From Morinoia aosen (Eukaryota > Arthropoda > Malacostraca > Amphipoda > Talitridae): DNA of 64,000 nt. Location: assembly GCA_030386875.1 (NCBI GenBank), contig CM059575.1, forward strand, positions 20,484,293-20,548,292. Direction: 5' to 3'. Positions 50,213-60,699 of the stretch are shown here, one piece after another. A model generated the notes under the pieces. It was not told where the DNA came from. It saw only the letters and a program-made list of their open reading frames with translations, and did not search any database. Numbering within the stretch: the stretch's first letter is position 1; every line of letters begins with the position of its first letter. A program made the position numbers and the translations under genes.

Positions 50213-51083
50213 CTGCACAGTTCCAAATGAACACACCGTGAAGTGGAAAAGAATAGAATTTTGATCGCCAAAAAAAAGTTGGTTGGTCGCGATGTGAGTC
50301 CAAAATGAAGACACCACGATACGGAAAAGAAGGGAAATTTGGTCGTGAAAAAAATTGGTTGGTCGTGAAGTGAGTTCGAGATAAAGACATCGTGAAATGG
50401 AAAAGAACCAAATTTTGGTCGTTGAAAAGAGTTCATTGTTCGTGATGCAATTTCAAAATGAAGAGACCCTGAAATAGAAAAGAATAGAATTTTAGTCGTT
50501 AAAAAGAGTTGGTAGGTCGGCACATAAAATGGTGGTGAAAATGAAGCAGGGTAATTGATATTTTCATCAGCTAGAGAAGGCATTTGGTTGGAAGGACCAA
50601 GAAAAAGAGTCTACTTATTAGGTAAGCAACGCAGGGGAAGTCGTGAAAGCTTGTGTGCTAAGCGTTGAGCTTGAATTACTAAAAAAAGTTGCACATGATA
50701 GATCTTTGCAAACCCCTCATATAGACAAATGTGTTATTTAATTACAACTGAGTTGGATTTGGCCTTGCTTCGAACTGCAGCAAAAATCGTTATTAAATGA
50801 TTCATTCATGAGTTTTACGTTCAGAGGGAAAAGTAATAACGGATTTTAACACATCAGAAAGAAGGAAGAGACAGTTTTTTACTTAAAATTCTATAGAATT
50901 TCATTTAAATAATATGTAAAAGAGATTCAGTCCCGCATCCATCAGGATATAGCATCCAACAATGATATAATGCATCATACATGGATACTTGAACCTAAAA
51001 CAGAGAAGAACTGTTTAACCTGAAGACAGTTCAGAGCATCCCTGATTTCGACAATTGTTCAACATTGCAAACAAAAGACTCAC
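50213..51083 (-). other. CRIM1-like intron between stalk and TM exons
   Basis: 871 bases; the first 10-320 bases on its 3' side are filled by a 78-bp tandem repeat. No other signal. Confidence 0.75.
50225..50535. repeat. ~78-bp tandem repeat next to the TM exon acceptor
   Basis: Four diverged units sharing AATGAAGACACC, GGAAAAGAA, AATTTTGGTCGT and GTTGGTTGGTCG, with a spacing of about 78 bases. It ends about 12 bases from the splice acceptor of the last exon, so it overlaps the normal branch-point and pyrimidine-tract region. Confidence 0.85.
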
Positions 51084-51353
51084 TTCTGACAGCTTCTTTC
51101 ACGGTGCTGTTGTCTGCAGCAAAGGCGCTACCGTAACCGAGTTCGTTATCAGGATCGTTACTGCCAGCGCTACTTGGGCCGTTACTGCTGCCGTTATTTG
51201 GGCCGTTACTGCTGCCGTTATTTGGGCCGTTACTGCTGCCATTACTTGGGCCGTTACTGCTGCCGTTACTTTTAGCGTGACTGCGACCACCGTCTTCGGT
51301 TTTTGCTTCACGATGCGGCGACTGAAGAGTGCCAAGGCTGCTCTCTGGGACAC
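51084..51353 (-). CDS. CRIM1: CRIM1-like stalk exon with NGSSNGP repeats
   Basis: 270 bases, phase 1 to 1, acceptor AGCCACTTCCAG, donor AGAA then GTGAGT. It has no ATG in frame and so is easily missed. It reads VPESSLGTLQSPHREAKTED, then GGRSHAKSNGSSNGPSNGSS, further NGP/NNGSS repeats, then ELGYGSAFAADNSTVKEAVR. The repeat part comes from a 24-bp coding minisatellite (about 51165-51285, plus-strand unit GGGCCGTTACTGCTGCCGTT plus ATTT). Each unit holds an N-G-S sequon, and NST occurs further on. This fits a glycosylated extracellular stalk directly before the membrane helix. Support: correct phase on both sides, consensus splice sites, higher GC. No homologue identified for the sequence itself. 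Confidence 0.75.
51165..51285. repeat. 24-bp coding minisatellite (SNGSSNGP)
   Basis: Four to five units of 24 bp, plus-strand GGGCCGTTACTGCTGCCGTT followed by ATTT or ACTT. Being a multiple of three it keeps the reading frame while copy number changes. Confidence 0.9.
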
Positions 51354-52195
51354 CTGGAAGTGGCTCCAGTTAATGAGAGAACTCACACAGAAAAATTGTA
51401 AAACAATCGTAGCTAAACAATTTTTGTGATAAGATTTTAGTAGTAGTATTTAGTTTTAGAATTAATTAGCTGCCAAAAAATTTTCAAAATGAATTTGCCA
51501 AGCCGTCCCCTGTTTTTTCAATTAAAGAAGATTGTTCAGATAGAACCATAACTTTCGAATTTATTCATGATATTGGGAACCAGTAAATCAGTGAAACACT
51601 CTTCTTTTTAACTATGGCAGCCCCACGAAAATAATTTAATAGAATATGCGAAAAATTGTCATTTAATAGCCCAAAAAAATTGCCATTTAACCGCTTGAAA
51701 ATTGTTTTTAATATCATGGCTCGAGGTTTTATGTGCCTCATGTAGGGTTTTTCCAGCGACGCCGCTACGATGGCGTTTCAAGAGTACAGTCAGAGTTTAT
51801 CACTTCGTTCATTTCGTACGATCAAGCTGGAAATTTTATAATTTTATAATTGTATAATCAAGCTGGACATTCCACCCTTGCCGTTTCGCAACATAATTTT
51901 CTCATCTAATGATCAGATTTCAAATCCAATTGATGAGTAGAACAATCGCGTAATAACATTAAGCTAAAAGGAAAACTAGAAGTGTGTACTACGAACAGTC
52001 CGGAGACGTATGGATAAAGAATTCGAAAGTAGATAGGGTTTAAAATTTCTGCTATTTATTCGAAAGGAAGAAACAATAAACCAAACAGAGTCACATACTC
52101 ATATAAAACAAAATGCATAAATGAAAAAAAAGTTTAAAAAACTCGGTCCGGAGTAAGACTGGTGTTCGTATCGCGAAAAAAACGTGTATTGATAT
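51354..52195 (-). other. CRIM1-like intron, exon-proximal part
   Basis: AT-rich intron without recognisable repeat or coding signal. It lies directly upstream (in sense) of the stalk exon acceptor. Confidence 0.6.
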
Positions 52196-52435
52196 TTAAA
52201 ATGTAGGTCGCGATGTGAGCCGCCGGTGTACACGGAGGAAATATTCGTAATGCTGCTGACCGACGAGTAATCACAAGCTCAATTTTTATAAATGCTTAAT
52301 TAAAGCTAAATGCCCTTATTAAAGCTAAATACACTCAGTTAATATTTGCTTTTTTTTCAATTGCCTACTGTAATTGACTATACATTCAAGTTAAATATTG
52401 AACTTAAGAATAACCCATCGCGGTCAACGTGCTAC
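52196..52435. mobile_element. TTAA MITE, copy 6 (degenerate)
   Basis: Contains GTGAGCCGCCGGTGTACACG, TAATGCTGCTGACCGACGAG, a duplicated TTAAAGCTAAAT segment, and the right end CCCATCGCGGTCAACGTGCT. The right end has been split by, and forms the target of, the retroposon that follows. Confidence 0.78.
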
Positions 52436-52436
52436 A

Positions 52437-52787
52437 GTTTATTAGCTAGTTTAAGCCTCCCTATCCTCAACGAATGAGATCCAAAGAGAGGAAGGAAGAA
52501 GGCCCCATTTAGTATGGAGTTAAGGGAATGCGGAATCCATGCAGAAAGGGCATAGAAACAGTAAGATGAGAAAGAAGTTCATGAAACAAGATCAAAGTTG
52601 AAGAAGGAAGTAGTAGGTGCTGAAAAAACAGGACAACAGTGAACCGAAAAAGATGGTCCGTAACAAAACAAAAACCTATGTATTTTAACAAAAAGAAAGC
52701 CTATCTAGCCTTTAGCTCAGGCCATCACATTGTCCCCCTGGGAGCGCTAATTCCCATAGATACAATAGTTGTATCCCCTTGAGGGGC
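52437..52787 (-). mobile_element. TAATC-tailed retroposon, copy 5
   Basis: 351 bp, inserted in the right end of MITE copy 6. Target duplication TCAACGTGCTACA is perfect (52424-52436 and 52788-52800). Plus-strand left end GTTTATTAGCTAGTTTAAGC, right end TATCCCCTTGAGGGGC. Confidence 0.9.
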
Positions 52788-53219
52788 TCAACGTGCTACA
52801 TGCACGAGAAGAAGTTATCAGTGGTGTCACGACCAGACTGCAGAAGCATAAAGGTTAAAATTAGAGAGAATGAATAACATTCCTCTAAAACTACAGTTTC
52901 ATACTAGAGAAATGAGAGAAATTGCGTTCATGGGCGATAGTTCGTAAGAATTAAACAAAAAAGTGCGTAAAGGGATATATTCGTGACTATCACCTGCCTC
53001 TCACATCTACAGGTCATGAAGGAGTACAAGGTCGTGTGAGCTGTACGCGTTACACGTGAAGGAGCCACACGAGCGTTCAGGAAAACGTAACTTTTTTTAA
53101 AACAGTACATCAAATTGCACTCATTTTCAGAAAAGCATGAAGTCACACGCACTGCACCTCAAGCCATCTAAATAAATCATTTTCATACCTTCATTTGCAA
53201 AACTAATAGCACAGCATAC

Positions 53220-54300
53220 ATCAACAAGCACAACACATATCAACATATTGCACAATATACATCAACATTCAACATGTTGCACAATATACATCAACATTCA
53301 ACATATTGCACAATATACATCAACATTCAACATGTTGCACAATATATATCAACATTTAACATATTTCACAATATATATCAACATTCAACATTTTGCACAA
53401 TATACGCCAACATTCAACATATTGCACAATATACATCACATTCAACATATTGCACAATATATATAAACATTCAACATATAGCACAATATACATCAACATT
53501 CAACATTTTGCACAATATACGCCAACATTCAAATTATTGCACAATATACATCACATTCAACATATTGCACAATATATATCAACATTCAACATATTGCACA
53601 ATATACATCAACATTCAACATTTTGCACAATATACGCCAACATTCAACATATTGCACAATATACATAAACATTCAACATATTACAAAATATATATCAACA
53701 AGCACAACAAACATCAGCAATCTCAACATACATCAACATATTGCACAACATACATCAACATTCAACATTTTGCACAATATACGCCAACATTCAACATATT
53801 GCACAATATACATCAACATTCAACATATTACAAAATATATATCAACAAGCACAACAAACATCAGCAATCTCAACATACATCAACATATTGCACAACATAC
53901 ATCAACATATTGCACAACATACATCAACATATTGCACAACATACAGCGACATATTGCACAACATACATCAACATATTGCACAACATACATCAACATATTG
54001 CACAACATACATCAACATATTGCACAACATACATCAACATATTGCACAACATACATCAACATATTGCACAACATACATCAACATATTGCACAACATACAT
54101 CAACATATTGCACAACATACATCAACATATTGCACAACATACATCAACATATTGCACAACATACATCAACATATTGCACAACATACATCAACATATTGCA
54201 CAACATACATCAACATATTGCACAACATACATCAACATATTGCACAACATACAGCGACATATTGCACAACACACAGCAACATATTGCACAACACACAGCA
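53220..54300. repeat. 22-bp / 29-bp minisatellite in CRIM1-like intron
   Basis: The left part has ~28-29-bp units (CATCAACATTCAACATATTG plus CACAATATA). From about 53880 it becomes a very regular 22-bp array (ACATCAACATATTGCACAAC plus AT), with some 20 nearly identical units. The left units can be read as the 22-bp unit with a 7-bp TTCAACA insert. Long open frames in all three plus frames arise from the lack of stops in the unit. Confidence 0.95.
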
Positions 54301-54828
54301 AGAAGCAGCGTAACTCTGTATACTCAGCATTCCTGATCGCAACCCATTTCTTTTATACTTAGCCCCAAGCAGTGAAGTCAAGGAACACGATCAATACAAA
54401 TTCGATTGCATGAAAGGACACCTAATCAACCATTCCACTTTTGCACTGATAATTGAAATTGAAGAGAATCAACTACTGGACCAAAGGGCAAGTAATTATC
54501 TCTCGTTCCATCAAAGTCAAAAATAGCAGCAGCCTAATCCCTTCATTAAAGGGGCGATATTTTAATTAGACTACGAAATTAAGAAGATAAAACTGATTTC
54601 GGAACGCTTGCCCATTGATGCCTTCTTTTCCACTGGCCTGGACGCGATTTTTCCTAACAAAATCAATTAACGGCACGCCGAGACCCGTTCATTTGCCCGT
54701 TTTATCGGAGCACGTCGAACGCAAATTAGACTCGCTAAAAAATGAACAATTTACGACGTGAACGCGAACCGTTCTGTTGCGGACTTGGATGCAGCATGTC
54801 TAGGACATGTTAATGATGAGAACAGGGA
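54301..54828 (-). other. Intron segment between two minisatellites
   Basis: No recognisable signal. Confidence 0.6.
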
Positions 54829-55565
54829 TTGTTATCATAGGCCGATAACAGGGATTGTAACAATGATCCGATAACAGGGGTTGTAATCATGGACCACTAA
54901 CAGGGATTGTTATCATGGACCGATAACAGGGATTGTTATCATGCACCGATAACAGGGATTGTTATCATGGACCGACAACAGGGATTGTAATCATGGACCA
55001 ATAACAGGGATTGTTATCATGGACTGATAACAGGGATTGTTATCATGCACCGATAACAGGGATTGTTATCATGCACCGATAACAGGGATTGTTATCATGC
55101 ACCGATAACAGGGATTGTTATCATGCACCGATAACAGGGATTGTTATCATGGACCGATAACAGGGATTGTTATCATGCACCGATAACAGAGATTGTTATC
55201 ATGGACCGATAACAGGGATTGTTATCATGGACTGATAACAGGGATTGTTATCATGGACCGATAACAGGGATTGTTATCATGGACCGATAACAGGGATTGT
55301 TATCATGGACCGATAACAGGGATTGTTATCATGGACCGATAACAGGGATTGCTATCATGGACCGATAACAGGGATTGTTATCATGGACCGATAACAGGGA
55401 TTGTTATCATGGACCGATAACAGGGATTGTTATCATGGACCGATAACAGGGATTGTTATCATGGACCGATAACAGGGATTGTTATCATGGACCGATAACA
55501 GGGATTGTTATCATGGACTGATAACAGGGATTGTTATCATGGACCGATAACCAGGATAGTTATCT
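54829..55565. repeat. 26-bp minisatellite with inverted GATA words
   Basis: About 28 units of GATAACAGGGATTGTTATCA plus TGGACC (26 bp). Within each unit GATAAC and GTTATC are inverted, so every unit can form a 6-bp stem. The centre of the array (55200-55540) is almost perfectly homogeneous and the left edge is diverged. Confidence 0.95.
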
Positions 55566-56211
55566 TGCTTATTACAGGATGAGGGCAGTGTTTATGTTAT
55601 GCTAGCTGCAGAATGAATGAATGCTTTTTTGTTATCACGTTAACTATAGGAGGAAGGATTTCTCTTTGTTACAATGCTAGCAGTAAATTGAGGGGATATT
55701 TCACGTTATCGTGGCAGCTATGGAATAAGATATTCGTTGGTTTTACAGTGAACTTAAAATGAAAAGAAGCCTTTATCTTTCATGGACTTACGCACCGATC
55801 ATTTCGAAACCAGCAACAATATACGAGGAGCGTCATGTGAAACTAATGAGGTTCTTCAGGTATTAATTTCAATCGCTAGCCCAACCACACACTACCGAAT
55901 GCATACACTACCCTGATGCATACGTATACAATATACTACCCTACTCTATTTGTTACAATGCCTATCTATTTCGAAGTTCAATCAAAAAATGCATCATCAG
56001 TTTGCTTCGCTGCCTTTTACGCACAGCACTCGCTGTATACAAAACAATTACAACACAACCCATTACACTTTTGACCCAGAACCCATTTTGTGAGTTACTC
56101 ATTAAATTCATTAACTGATTCTATCGATTACTAACTTGGAATTTTCTGCGCGGCCTATATCATTCTGTGCTCATGTTGCTTATTGCATCTACTTCCTGTT
56201 ACGCACGTCGA
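55566..56211 (-). other. Intron segment
   Basis: No recognisable gene or repeat. Confidence 0.6.
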
Positions 56212-56725
56212 TAGCTGCACACATCACCCACTGCACACATTACCCCCATCACATCTTCCACTGCACACATCACCCACTGCACGCATCACCCACTGCACAC
56301 ATCACCCATTGCACACATCACCCACTGCACACATCACCCACCGCACATATCACCCGCTGCACACATCACCCGCTGCACACATCACCCACTGCACACATCA
56401 CCCACCGCACACATCACCCACCGCACACATCACCCACCGCACACATCACCCACCGCACACATCACCCACTGCATACATCACCCACTGCACACATCACCCA
56501 CAGCACACATCACCCACTGCACACATCACCCACTGCATACATCACCCACCGCACACATCACCCACTGCACACATCACCCACTGCACACATCACCCACCGC
56601 ACACATCACCCAGTGCACACATCACCCCCTGCACACATCACCCCCTGCACACGTCACCCACTGCACACGTCACCCACTGCACACATCACCCACTGCACAC
56701 ATCACCCACTGCACAGCACACCCAC
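56212..56725. repeat. 16-bp minisatellite starting at the VWC exon donor
   Basis: About 31 units of CACCCACTGCACACAT on the plus strand; in transcript sense GTGGGTGATGTGTGCA. The sense array begins exactly at the first base of the intron (56725): GTGGGTGTGCTGTGCA, then GTGGGTGATGTGTGCA and so on. Each unit therefore repeats the donor core GTGGGT. Open frames over it in three frames are artefacts. Confidence 0.93.
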
Positions 56726-56917
56726 CGAAGCACTGCGGGCAACACTGGCCGGGTGCAGGGGGCGAGCACTGGACGGGAGCGTGTGCGGTGCTGCACTGCG
56801 TGATGGTACACTCGGCGTACCCCGCACCGTAGCAGCGACACACGGTACACGCGCCCCGGTACCATACGGCCCCCGCCGGGTACCGCGCGCCGGACGGGTC
56901 CTGACAGTGCTGCGGGG
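56726..56917 (-). CDS. CRIM1: CRIM1-like exon: von Willebrand factor C domain
   Basis: 64 codons, phase 1 to 1, after acceptor CGTGCTGCAG. Reads PQHCQDPSGARYPAGAVWYR, then GACTVCRCYGAGYAECTITQ, then C...QC...PGQCCPQCFG. Ten cysteines in the VWC spacing (C..D....Y..G..W....C.VC.C..G...C.....C.....C......CCP.C). VWC domains in CRIM1, chordin and kielin bind BMP ligands outside the cell. A symmetric 1-1 exon coding exactly one domain is usual for shuffled extracellular modules. Very GC-rich compared with the flanks. Confidence 0.9.
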
Positions 56918-58799
56918 CTGCAGCACGCGACGTAGTTTGAACATTTAAATTCAAGCAATTGATTTACCGCAAGTGGTGCAGTGATGGGTTGTATCTTAAG
57001 GCTTCTACAATGGAGATATTTTATAACAGTGGAGTCTAATTAAAGAAACTACAAGAAATTAAGAAGTAAGAAACTGTAACTATAAGAAATTCTGACATTC
57101 CTCAGTCTTACTATCATGTTCAAGAGGGTGGGAAATTTACCTACAAGAACTTTGGTATTCCAGGGAGAAGAATTCGAGAAGTTATCAGCACACTGGAGTG
57201 TGTTTGATAATGCAGGTCATGGAAGGAAACTCAAAGTCAAATTATTGTTGCAATATAAAATGAGATTTCCTGATTACTCCTGATTAGCCCAAATTTTATT
57301 ATTGATCTCCTTACCACATCCTAATGGCCATACTGCTTCAAAATACTATTTTTTAACCAAAGTTGAAACTGTGACAATTTTTTTTTTAAGACGCCGTCAG
57401 AAAGAAACAGGGTTTAGTTATACACGGTTCAGAGGGCGATAATTTTCCGGTGAATGAACCTACAGTATAATTTATGACCCTAACGATGATCTCAGAAAAA
57501 ACTGCTATTCAGTGATTTTGTACAAGTTTTGTAATAGTCTCAGTCTATCTGCAATTCATTTTGCAGTAAGCCCGAGAGAGTGAGATGTTCAATTGAAATA
57601 CTGTGGACTTCAGATTAACGTGGCAAGATTGACACACTTGCGTGTCATACTGCTCATGACACAGAAAATTGTCATAGAGCATTTATGACACTAATTTCTT
57701 TATCGATTTTGGACTAGTTTACTCCACAAAATTTGTCTTAGAAACACCTCATTTTCCTAGTTAACACGAGCCAAACCGCCACCAAGGCCAAACTAAGATA
57801 GCTGACTGTCCACGAATGTCACTCCAGACCGTAGGGACAAGGCAGAAATTGTTCCGCAGAACTCATTCTGGAACAAGAACTGTCTTTTCGTGGACGGAGT
57901 TTGTGGTCTGGAATTCGTACTATGCGCCGACTGGGTGACGGTGTAATGCACTGAATTACTAACTGTAAGTTGTTGTAACGTACTATAACAGCGCTTAATT
58001 AATCAATAGACTGGAAAACACTAATTAGTCAATGGACTGCCGTATATTGAATAAATATAAGTAGTTGAAACGTCATTAACGGCACATAATTAATTAACAG
58101 ACTGGCAAACACTAATTAGTCAAGGGACTGCTGTTTTTAATTGAATGAATATAATTAGTTAAAACGTCATTAACAGCACATAATTAATTAACACACTGAC
58201 AAACACTAATTAATCAAGGGACTGTCGTACATTGAATAAATATAAGTTATTGCAACGCTATTAACAGCACAGAGTTATTCAATGGACTGCAAGTTTCCAA
58301 GTTAGGACAAGGTATAAAATTTGGCAAGCCAAATTCAACGTAAACAAAAACTTTTATAGCCAAAGAATCATTTTCTTTTCAAGATTGTCAGTTAGCTGGC
58401 GAGCGCCAAGAGCACCTCAACAGATGGAAAAACGTGGGGAACGTTTCGGGGACTTGAAAAATAATTATTTTAACCAATGAGATTGGGGAAATATTTCGGA
58501 GTATCTTTCATCTTTCGACCATTTCCTCGTCAGGAGGTCAGGATATATATCTCTTTTACCTGAAACTAGTGAGTACTCAAAAGATTAATCATACCTGGAT
58601 CGATGCGATTACAAGGTCTAAATTTTCAGAATACGACCGTATGAAGCCCAAAGAAATGACCTGGTATACTCATTTAACGAGTCAAAAGAGCTTCTGAAGC
58701 TCGTATACTTGCTCAATGCTCATGTACTTAGTTTAAATATTACAAGGGACTAAGTTATCCCAGCTCAAAAATCCTCGCGAGTGTGGACGCAATACTCAC
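56918..58799 (-). other. CRIM1-like intron between antistasin and VWC exons
   Basis: 1.9 kb AT-rich intron. Apart from the ~91-bp tandem repeat nothing is recognisable. Further VWC exons, expected from vertebrate CRIM1, were looked for here (Cys-rich frames on the minus strand) and not seen. Confidence 0.7.
57960..58295. repeat. ~91-bp tandem repeat, TAATTA-rich
   Basis: Three and a half diverged units sharing AACGTCATTAACGGCACATA, ATTAATTAACAGACTGGCAA and AACACTAATTAGTCAAGGGA words, with a period of about 91 bases. Confidence 0.85.
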
Positions 58800-59919
58800 G
58801 AGTGTGGGTGCAGTTTTCCTTGTGGTTGGTCAGTGACGCCGAGGATTTCTTATCGTGTTTGTCCACTTCGTCCCTGACAACAGTGGTGCTGATATCGTCC
58901 TCAGTCGTTACGAAATCCAAGTCGTAGTCAATTGGGGCAAACAAATCGTGGGATGAACGCGGGATAGAATCCTCGCTGTACTTCCGATTATACTTACCGT
59001 AGGTTGCATCATCCTCATCATCGCTCTCATCGTCGTCGTCATCGAAATCACTTTCACCATCGTTGTTTTTCTTCAGGAAAATATCATTCGCATCATCCGG
59101 TGTCAATCGCAAAGAGTCGATGTGGAAGTCGCGACTATCATCAGGATTGTTGTCTCTCAAGATGGATACTTCATCTTCTTTCAAGATGTTGAAGGCGTTG
59201 TCGTAGAAATGATTGTGAGGATCTTGTTCTTTGTTTTTCTTGCCATTTTGATGTTTTGGTTTTTCCTGGTGAACATTTTCACGATTCGTGAGGTCAGCGT
59301 GAATGTCGTTCGATTCAACATCATTGTCGGGATGCGAAGCATCTTTTTCGTGAGCATGTGGAACGTTGGCACCTTTATGTGCGTTAGCCTCAACATTGGG
59401 TCCAATGTCCCTAAAACGTTCACCATCTTGAACGCTTGAATAATGTTCGCCAGCTTGAATCACGCTTGACTCGACGTTGGAATAATCGTGCCGATCGCTG
59501 CGTAAATTCTGCTCTATTTTATAACTATGGTCAGTATGATCAGGGTTGCGAGGAGGCGTTTCGTCATGATTGAGGACATCGTTGTTTTCTCCAGCAAAAC
59601 TGCCGGCAAATTTGTGTGTCGCCGTAATGTCTCCAAGTGTGTGGTGGATGTTGGCAGCCGCGTCGTGGTTGTGATTGGAATCGTCTTCTTGGTTGACGGT
59701 GCGGTGCCGGGTGTGATCCTGACCAAAAGGTTTCAACGAGTTGTCTTGGTCAGAGTTGAGTGGCGGTTGGTTGAGACCTTCTTGCAGGTTGGTCGCGCAC
59801 GCGCAGGTCGGGCAGCCATGTGTGTCTGAGCTGTAACCTGCCGCGCAGTAAAGTCTGCAGTCAACCAGCGGCTTGCACTTCAGACACTTGCAGGTCGGGC
59901 AGCCTGCTCCAGGTGTGAT
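58800..59919 (-). CDS. CRIM1: CRIM1-like exon: antistasin domain plus long acidic segment
   Basis: 1120 bases (373 codons plus one base). After acceptor TTCATCCACAG it reads ITPGAGCPTCKC, the end of one antistasin-like module, then LKCKPLVDCRLYCAAGYSSD and THGCPTCAC, a complete module (residues ~13-41; C..L.C...C..GY..D..GC..C.C). Residues ~45-365 are hydrophilic, rich in His, Asn, Asp and Glu, with an acidic cluster DFDDDDDESDDEDD near residue 300, and look disordered. It ends ENCTHT with donor GTGAGT, leaving one base that joins the VWC exon. Antistasin modules in CRIM1 precede VWC domains; a long acidic insert at this point is not something I know from vertebrate CRIM1. Preceding antistasin and IGFBP exons should lie to the right of the window. 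Confidence 0.87.
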
Positions 59920-60699
59920 CTGTGGATGAATAATTAAGTTCAAGTTCAGCCTAAAAAAGTTTTAAGTTTAAGTTAATTGCCACTCGAAGTTCAGCTTAGC
60001 AGAGGGGAGATGGCTTGGGGAAAGGGTCTGGGAATAGCGGTCAATTAGGCCATATTTAAGGTTATAGATGCCCAAATGTGCCTGTCGCTCATATAAGTTC
60101 GTGATGAAAGACGAAGTCAAGGGATTGAGAACCTCCTCATTTAAGTTTGCTTCATGCAAGAAAATTCGATGGACAGAAGAAGAAACGGAAGACTATGCCG
60201 CCTCGTTCGTTTTCATTGTTTTTTAATCATAATTTTCATTTTGCACTGAATTCGTTGAATTGCACTGAATTTCGCACTGAATTTGTTGAATTTTTATGCA
60301 AGAAAATTGTTAAAAATGAGTCAAAAGACGAAAAAGAGTTTGTAGAATATACTTCAATGATTACTGACCTAGAACCTCTCATAATTTCGATAAGAGCGTA
60401 CATGCCACTAACAGCAACCAAAATGACAATGAAGAAACTCAGAAAACTAAGCTGAAGCTCTGCTAAAAAACGCCGCTATGATTTGGTCAAGCACCCTTCA
60501 CTTAACACAGCATTTAGGTGGCTGGCAGCGCCGGTGCTGCGCAGCGGCCGCACAAAAATGTCCATTTTAACGCAGTAGCTACCTGCGGTGAACTTGAATT
60601 TCTTTTTCCAACACTACCTGCGGTGAACTGCGCTGCGCAAGCCTAATTACGCTAACTTACACAGATGCAGGCGGCCATTTTTAAGTATGAGGTAGCAGT
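59920..60699 (-). other. Intron upstream of the antistasin exon
   Basis: No coding match. Short near-repeats of AATTCGTTGAATTGCACTG at about 60250-60290. Confidence 0.6.

Larger units (their letters stand above)
49980..59919 (-). other. CRIM1: CRIM1-like gene, 3' part (gene span)
   Basis: Four exons assembled by eye: 59919..58800, 56917..56726, 51353..51084 and 50212..49980. All three junctions are phase 1 with GTGAGT or GTGGGT donors and AG acceptors. Domain order is antistasin-like, acidic linker, VWC, stalk, transmembrane, short tail. In animals antistasin plus VWC plus a C-terminal transmembrane segment is the layout of CRIM1 (cysteine-rich motor neuron 1), a membrane protein that binds BMPs. 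Vertebrate CRIM1 has more VWC domains after the antistasin block; only one was found here, so missed exons or a related protein remain possible. The 5' half lies beyond the right edge. Confidence 0.75.

Noticed and set aside
53274..54362. 362-codon His/Gln/Thr/Tyr repeat frame
   Set aside because: Arises from the 22/29-bp array, open in all three plus frames; lies in the CRIM1-like intron.
54870..55560. Similarity of ATAACAGGG in the 26-bp repeat to a homing endonuclease (I-SceI) site
   Set aside because: Only about nine consecutive bases agree; the full recognition sequence is absent and no endonuclease gene is present.
56136..56948. 270-codon frame (THHPLHTSPTAH repeats) on the plus strand
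   Set aside because: 16-bp array plus the antisense of the VWC exon; not a gene.
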